Shown here: positions 60,123 through 64,000 of the stretch, one piece after another
How the letters are laid out: each line of letters begins with the position of its first letter
Numbering within the stretch: the first letter of the stretch is position 1
Assembly: GCA_964406605.1 (NCBI GenBank)
Contig: CAYOSF010000009.1
Coordinates: 1-64,000 of the forward strand
Length of the DNA: 64,000 bases
Direction: 5' to 3'
DNA from: CAYOSF01 sp964406605
GTDB taxonomy: Bacteria; Chloroflexota; Dehalococcoidia; DSTF01; RBG-16-68-14
The notes under the pieces: model-generated
The model's database searches: none
What the model saw: only the letters and a program-made list of their open reading frames with translations
Told to the model about the DNA's origin: nothing
Program-made: the position numbers and the translations under genes

Positions 60123-60944
60123 CTATGAGGCCACCGGCTGGGAGTCGGCCAGCACCTGGATCAGGTCGAGGAAGGAGCGGCCTGCCGTGAGTCCCCCATC
60201 TACCACCAATGCGTGGCCACTCACGAAGGTGGAGTCATCGCTCGCCAGCCATAGCGCCGCTTTGGCGATGTCGTCCGGCAGTCCGCTCCTCCTGATCGGC
60301 TGGATCTTCGCCAGTTGAGGCTTGAGCATCTCCATGGCGGTGGCTTCGTCCACATCGCCGAAGAGCGCCTTGAAGATCGGGGTTGCGATCCCGCCCGGGC
60401 AGATACAGTTGACGCGGATCCCGTTCTCGCCCAGCTCCACCGCCACCGTACGCGTGAGCTGGATGATGGCCGCCTTGGCCGCGCTGTAGACGTGCCCGCC
60501 GTACCCTGCCTGCAGGCCGGCCACGCTGGCGTTGCTGATGATGCTCCCGCTGCCCTGCTCTTTCATCACGGAGGCGGCTTGCTTCATGCCCAGGAAGACG
60601 CCGCGCAGCAGGATGTTCATCGTCACGTCGTACCACTCCATCGCGATCTGGTCGATCGGGCCGGTCACGCCGCCGAGGCCGGCGTTGTTGAAGATGCAGT
60701 CCAGGCGCCCGAACTCGCTCACCGCCCTGGCGACCGCCCCCTGCACCTCCGCTTCCTGCATCACGTCGGCGTGCTGGTAGACCGCTGCTCCGCCGAGCGC
60801 GCCGGCGAGGGCCTCTCCCCTGGCGTCTTGGATGTCCGCGATCACGACCCTCGCACCCTCCTCGGTGAAGAGCCGGACCGTCGCCTCGCCGATGCCGCTC
60901 GCGCCGCCCGTTACTACCGCGACCTTGCCGTCAAGCCTTCCCAT
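60123..60944 (-). CDS. Short-chain dehydrogenase/reductase
   Basis: 273 aa; ATG at 60944 follows AGAGGGAGGCAGAT. NAD(P) motif TGGASGIGEA (residues 12-21), DIQDARGE with Asp near 37 suggesting NAD preference, NNAGLG, catalytic Ser/Tyr/Lys in ISNASVAG and HVYSAAKAAI, and CICPGGIATPI. This is a classical SDR, glucose/alcohol dehydrogenase-like; the substrate is unknown. Confidence 0.92.
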   Translation of the reverse strand: MGRLDGKVAVVTGGASGIGEATVRLFTEEGARVVIADIQDARGEALAGALGGAAVYQHADVMQEAEVQGAVARAVSEFGRLDCIFNNAGLGGVTGPIDQIAMEWYDVTMNILLRGVFLGMKQAASVMKEQGSGSIISNASVAGLQAGYGGHVYSAAKAAIIQLTRTVAVELGENGIRVNCICPGGIATPIFKALFGDVDEATAMEMLKPQLAKIQPIRRSGLPDDIAKAALWLASDDSTFVSGHALVVDGGLTAGRSFLDLIQVLADSQPVAS

Positions 60945-61040
60945 ATCTGCCTCCCTCTGTTTTCGACGGGTGCACGCGCGGCGTGCCCCATTGCGGCGAT
61001 AGCGCTTGCCGTCCGGTGTCCTCTTGTGGCCCGGCCTACC

Positions 61041-62534
61041 TCAGCGGAGCCCGTCCCAAGCGCGCCGCTCGGCCCCGCTCGGGTCGTCCACCACCTCGCT
61101 GACATCGTTGAATACCATCGTGGCGCGGCGCTTCGTGTCGTATGCCGGCCAGTCCGGTACGGCATCGCAGTTGGGATCGCCCGTGCGAATGAACGAGGTC
61201 CAGGCCGCGTGCATGACATCGGCGACCTTCTGCGGCGTCGGGCCTTCGCCGAGGAAGGCGTCGACGCCACCCTTGTCCAGGTTGTCGAACGTGAACGGGA
61301 TCTCGAGGGCGTGCGTCGCCTTGAGCCGGCCGCCGAACGCACGCGACTCCCAGGCGAAGAGGTACATCCAGGTGGCTCCCCCGTTCGCGCATAGGGCTTC
61401 GGCCAGCCGGATTGCGGGGATGCGGAACATGTGGTCGGTGGTCACGGCGATGAGGATGTCGGCGGCCGAGGCGTCAGGGCGGGCCGATCGGTATGCTTCG
61501 ATGATCCGGTCGTTGCCCCCCAGCCGGACCGCGATCTTGGCCAGCCGCTCCTCGTCGACCTGGCCGTACCCCCACAGCGTGGTCTCGTCTCGGTTGGTGC
61601 CGGCCAGCACCGAGACATCGGCTGACGCTCCCTTCTGCAGGGCCTCGATCGGGCTCGCGGGCAGCACCGAACCTTCGACCACCGGGTAGAACGGCCCGAC
61701 GGCGACGCCGAGCGCGTTCGTCAGCCCCGCTCCCCTTCCCAGCGCAACGTCCACCTTGCTCTGTGCGCTCAAGATCTCCTCCACCGAAGCGGCGCGAAGA
61801 TCGTCGGCGGACTTCACGTCGAGATCCTCACAGAACACGTCCGTCACCTTCTCGGCCGCTTCCGGCGGCAGCGTATGATGTGCGGCGCCGCTCTGGGCGA
61901 TCGCCCGCCGGAACAGCTTTTCCGCTCTGGGCACGGCCAGGAGCGTCCCGACGCTGAATCCGCCCGCCGATTCCCCGGCGATCGTCACGTTCTCCGGATC
62001 GCCGCCGAAGGCCTCGATGTTGTCCCGTACCCACTCGAGAGCGGCGACCTGATCGAGCGTTCCGTTGACCCCGGATGTCGCGTACTCGTCGCCGAAACGG
62101 GCGAGGTGGGTGAACCCCAGCGCGCCCAGCCGGTAGTTGATGCTCACCACGACGATGTCCCCGTTCGTCGCGAAGCGCGCGCCGTTGTACCAGGGTATGC
62201 CTCCCTGCCCCGTGCGATAGCCGCCGCCGTGGATCCATACCAGCACCGGCCGTCGGCTGCCATCGACAACCGGCGTCGAGATGTTCAGGGTCAGACAGTC
62301 CTCGTCCCAGCTCACCGGCCCGGCGCTTGTCAGTCCTTCACCCGGAAGCTGCGGGGCGGCCGGCCCGAAGCGCTGGGCCGCCCGGACGCCTTCCCACTGC
62401 TCGTGGGGCCGCGGCCCCTGGAAGCGCAGTGCGCCCGTGGGCGGGGCCGCATACGGGATCCCGGCGAACAGCACTATGCCCTCCTTCTCACGGCCTTCGA
62501 CTTTGCCCTTGGTGGTCGTCGCGATGGTGTTCAT
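61041..62534 (-). CDS. Type B carboxylesterase
   Basis: 497 aa, full length for the PnbA/carboxylesterase family. It has IPYAAPPTGALRF, EDCLTLNI, the oxyanion hole WIHGGGYRTG, nucleophile in TIAGESAGGFSVG, acidic residue in AGTNRDETTL and the His region in THALEIPFTFDN. No signal peptide, so it is cytoplasmic. It hydrolyses carboxylic esters. It is 96 bp upstream of the SDR gene on the same strand and may start the operon. Confidence 0.92.
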   Translation of the reverse strand: MNTIATTTKGKVEGREKEGIVLFAGIPYAAPPTGALRFQGPRPHEQWEGVRAAQRFGPAAPQLPGEGLTSAGPVSWDEDCLTLNISTPVVDGSRRPVLVWIHGGGYRTGQGGIPWYNGARFATNGDIVVVSINYRLGALGFTHLARFGDEYATSGVNGTLDQVAALEWVRDNIEAFGGDPENVTIAGESAGGFSVGTLLAVPRAEKLFRRAIAQSGAAHHTLPPEAAEKVTDVFCEDLDVKSADDLRAASVEEILSAQSKVDVALGRGAGLTNALGVAVGPFYPVVEGSVLPASPIEALQKGASADVSVLAGTNRDETTLWGYGQVDEERLAKIAVRLGGNDRIIEAYRSARPDASAADILIAVTTDHMFRIPAIRLAEALCANGGATWMYLFAWESRAFGGRLKATHALEIPFTFDNLDKGGVDAFLGEGPTPQKVADVMHAAWTSFIRTGDPNCDAVPDWPAYDTKRRATMVFNDVSEVVDDPSGAERRAWDGLR

Positions 62535-62832
62535 CGAGGTCTCCTCGCTGCGCCCATTGCCGTTGGATGTAGCTGCCGCGCCTCTCTCTACCCGGAGCAG
62601 GTTCGTTCACAGCGGCGATCGGTAACATACGTGATGCGAACGGGAGGCGTCAATCCCGTGAGTTGACATCGCTGCAGCCCGGCGGACGAAACCGTGGGTG
62701 AGCAACCGCGGCCCGGCCGCCTGGCGCTCCGGGCTCCGTTGGCATCAAAGGTTTAGGACACAGTATTATGGCGGGGCTGGCCTTCGTCTTGCGGAAGGCT
62801 GGCCAACTCGTGAGAAGGAGTGCAGATAGCGA
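62535..62832. other. Divergent intergenic region
   Basis: About 300 bases between the carboxylesterase and acyl-CoA synthetase genes. AAGGAG at 62814-62819 serves the latter. GTTTAGGACACAGTATTATGG (split: TTAGGACA and TATTAT, 62752-62768 region) could hold a promoter, but spacing is short. No gene is seen. Confidence 0.4.
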
Positions 62833-64000
62833 ATGACGTGGGACCGAGGATTTGAGGTCGCTTTCAATCCACGCTCCGTCGCCGTGCTCGGTGCTTCCAC
62901 CAAGGAACGAGGTGGAGGCAATCAGTTCATCCGCGGCATGCAGGAGATGAAGTACAAGGGCAAGATCTATCCCATCAACCCCAACGCCGAGGAGATACTG
63001 GGCCTTAAGTGCTACCCGTCCCTGGAGGCGGTGCCGGGAATCCCTGACTACGTCATCATGGCGGTGAGCGCCGGACGTGCCGAGGAGGCGCTCAACGAGT
63101 GCGCGGCAAAGGGCGCCCGGAACATCCACATGTTCACGGCGGGTTTCGCGGAGACGGGTGAGGAGGAAGGAGCCAAGCTGGCGGAGCGGCTGCGCGCCGT
63201 GGCTCGGCGTGGCAAGCTCAACATCATAGGACCGAACTGCATGGGCATCTATTCCCCGCGCGCCCGCATATCGCCCTGGGGCAACCTGCCAACCAAGGTG
63301 GGGCCGGTCGCCTTCCTCACCCAGAGCGGAGCGCTCGGAGGCGAGTTCTGTCGCCTCGCCACAGACCAGGGCCTGCGCATGAGCCTGGTCGTCTCCTACG
63401 GGAACGGGTACGTCCTGGACAGCACTGATTACCTCGAGTACCTGGAGAGGGACAAGGATACCAAGTACATCGCGATGTACCTGGAGGGTGTGCAGGACGG
63501 CCAGAAGCTGGTGCAGATGGTACGGCGGATTATGCCCAAGAAGCCCATCATCATCTGCAAGGGAGGCTCCACCGGAGCCGGGGCGAAGGCCGCGGCGTCC
63601 CACACCGGCGCGCTCGCCGGCGACCAGCAGATCTGGGACGCGTTTTTCGCCCAGACGGGCGCGGTACGGGTCGATTCGATCGAGGAGCTAATAGAAGTCC
63701 TCGTGGCCCTGCAGCACTATCCGCCCTGTACCGGCCGCGGCGTCGGCTTCATGGGCGGCGCGGGCGGCACCAGCGTGACGGGCACCGACGTTTGTGCCCG
63801 CGCCGGCCTTGAGGTGCCCGATCTCTCAGAGTCCACCCAGCAAGAGCTCCGTTCGTTCATCCGGGTCGCCGGCACCAGCGTCCGAAATCCCATGGACGTC
63901 GGCATGCAACTGAGAAACCCCGAGGACCACATCCGCGTGATGGAGCTCGTGGCTTCCGACCCAAAGATCGACATCATGTTGATGATCACGCACCCGGCCT
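62833..64000 (+). CDS. NDP-forming acyl-CoA synthetase / CoA-binding protein (3' end outside window)
   Basis: At least 389 codons from ATG at 62833, no stop before the window ends. The CoA-binding Rossmann domain (FNPRSVAVLGASTKERGGGN, GKIYPINPN) is followed by succinyl-CoA-ligase-like domains (IIGPNCMGIYS, FLTQSGALGGEF) and the phosphohistidine segment KAAASHTGALAGDQQIWDAF. This is the alpha part of ADP-forming acetate/acyl-CoA synthetases, which make or use ATP with acyl-CoA. The typical bacterial protein is about 460-700 aa; whether an ATP-grasp beta domain is fused cannot be seen. Confidence 0.9.
   Translation, partial: MTWDRGFEVAFNPRSVAVLGASTKERGGGNQFIRGMQEMKYKGKIYPINPNAEEILGLKCYPSLEAVPGIPDYVIMAVSAGRAEEALNECAAKGARNIHMFTAGFAETGEEEGAKLAERLRAVARRGKLNIIGPNCMGIYSPRARISPWGNLPTKVGPVAFLTQSGALGGEFCRLATDQGLRMSLVVSYGNGYVLDSTDYLEYLERDKDTKYIAMYLEGVQDGQKLVQMVRRIMPKKPIIICKGGSTGAGAKAAASHTGALAGDQQIWDAFFAQTGAVRVDSIEELIEVLVALQHYPPCTGRGVGFMGGAGGTSVTGTDVCARAGLEVPDLSESTQQELRSFIRVAGTSVRNPMDVGMQLRNPEDHIRVMELVASDPKIDIMLMITHPA

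Noticed and set aside
1..64000. CRISPR array, restriction or toxin-antitoxin system
   Set aside because: No regularly spaced repeats of 24-40 bases with unique spacers and no Cas, restriction or toxin-antitoxin genes were seen; the repeats found are tandem or dispersed hairpins.

Overview
The window is GC-rich bacterial DNA, about 64 kb, from a draft assembly (one 10-N gap at 7800-7809). Gene style suggests a Chloroflexota bacterium of the Dehalococcoidia type: Thr/Pro-rich 'TPTATATP' linkers, cohesin and dockerin proteins, small zinc ribbons and MoxR/DUF58 clusters. No rRNA or marker gene confirms this, so the placement is an inference.

1-8.8 kb is a surface-protein block. A 187-bp tandem repeat and hairpin repeats precede a 1224-aa secreted beta-helix protein ending in a type I dockerin, followed by three paralogous single-cohesin proteins with LPxTG-like C-terminal anchors. 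This looks like a small non-cellulosomal cohesin-dockerin surface system. A convergent alpha/beta hydrolase ends at the gap.

8.9-17.4 kb is a regulatory cluster of mostly small genes: a membrane coiled-coil protein, a GAF plus degenerate GGDEF protein, small zinc proteins, a FliA/WhiG-type sigma factor, CsrA, a NarL-type response regulator, and a 69-aa zinc ribbon preceded by a clear c-di-AMP (ydaO-type) riboswitch with its own promoter. Repeated AGGGGTTTCCC-like boxes lie upstream of several of these genes and also upstream of the dockerin gene and one cohesin gene, hinting at a shared regulator.

17.5-34.5 kb is mainly chromosomal: a VOC protein, a large BNR/Ycf48-like surface protein, an AAA ATPase with a VWA partner, a HypE-like AIR synthase protein, a membrane-tethered sigma/zinc-finger fusion, a tRNA cluster (Val, Leu, Arg plus two broken Arg copies), MscS, lipoproteins, glycerol kinase and a TolB-like protein.

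34.5-44.3 kb is accessory. A 54-bp duplication of the 3' part of tRNA-Arg(UCU) brackets a 2.4-kb segment with one M23 peptidase-like surface protein. After a GH4 glycosidase come a lipoprotein serine protease, a lipoprotein sharing a Cys motif with a protein at 26.7 kb, and poorly known proteins.

44.5-64 kb: a MoxR/DUF58/DUF4129 operon, hemW, a nitroreductase, a PAP2 phosphatase, KdpD/KdpE-like regulators with a KimA-type potassium transporter, and an ABC exporter. Two decayed 3' fragments of the nitroreductase punctuate this stretch. The end is a minus-strand run of small-molecule enzymes (DUF3237, beta-lactamase fold, DinB, SDR, carboxylesterase) and the start of an NDP-forming acyl-CoA synthetase that runs off the window.
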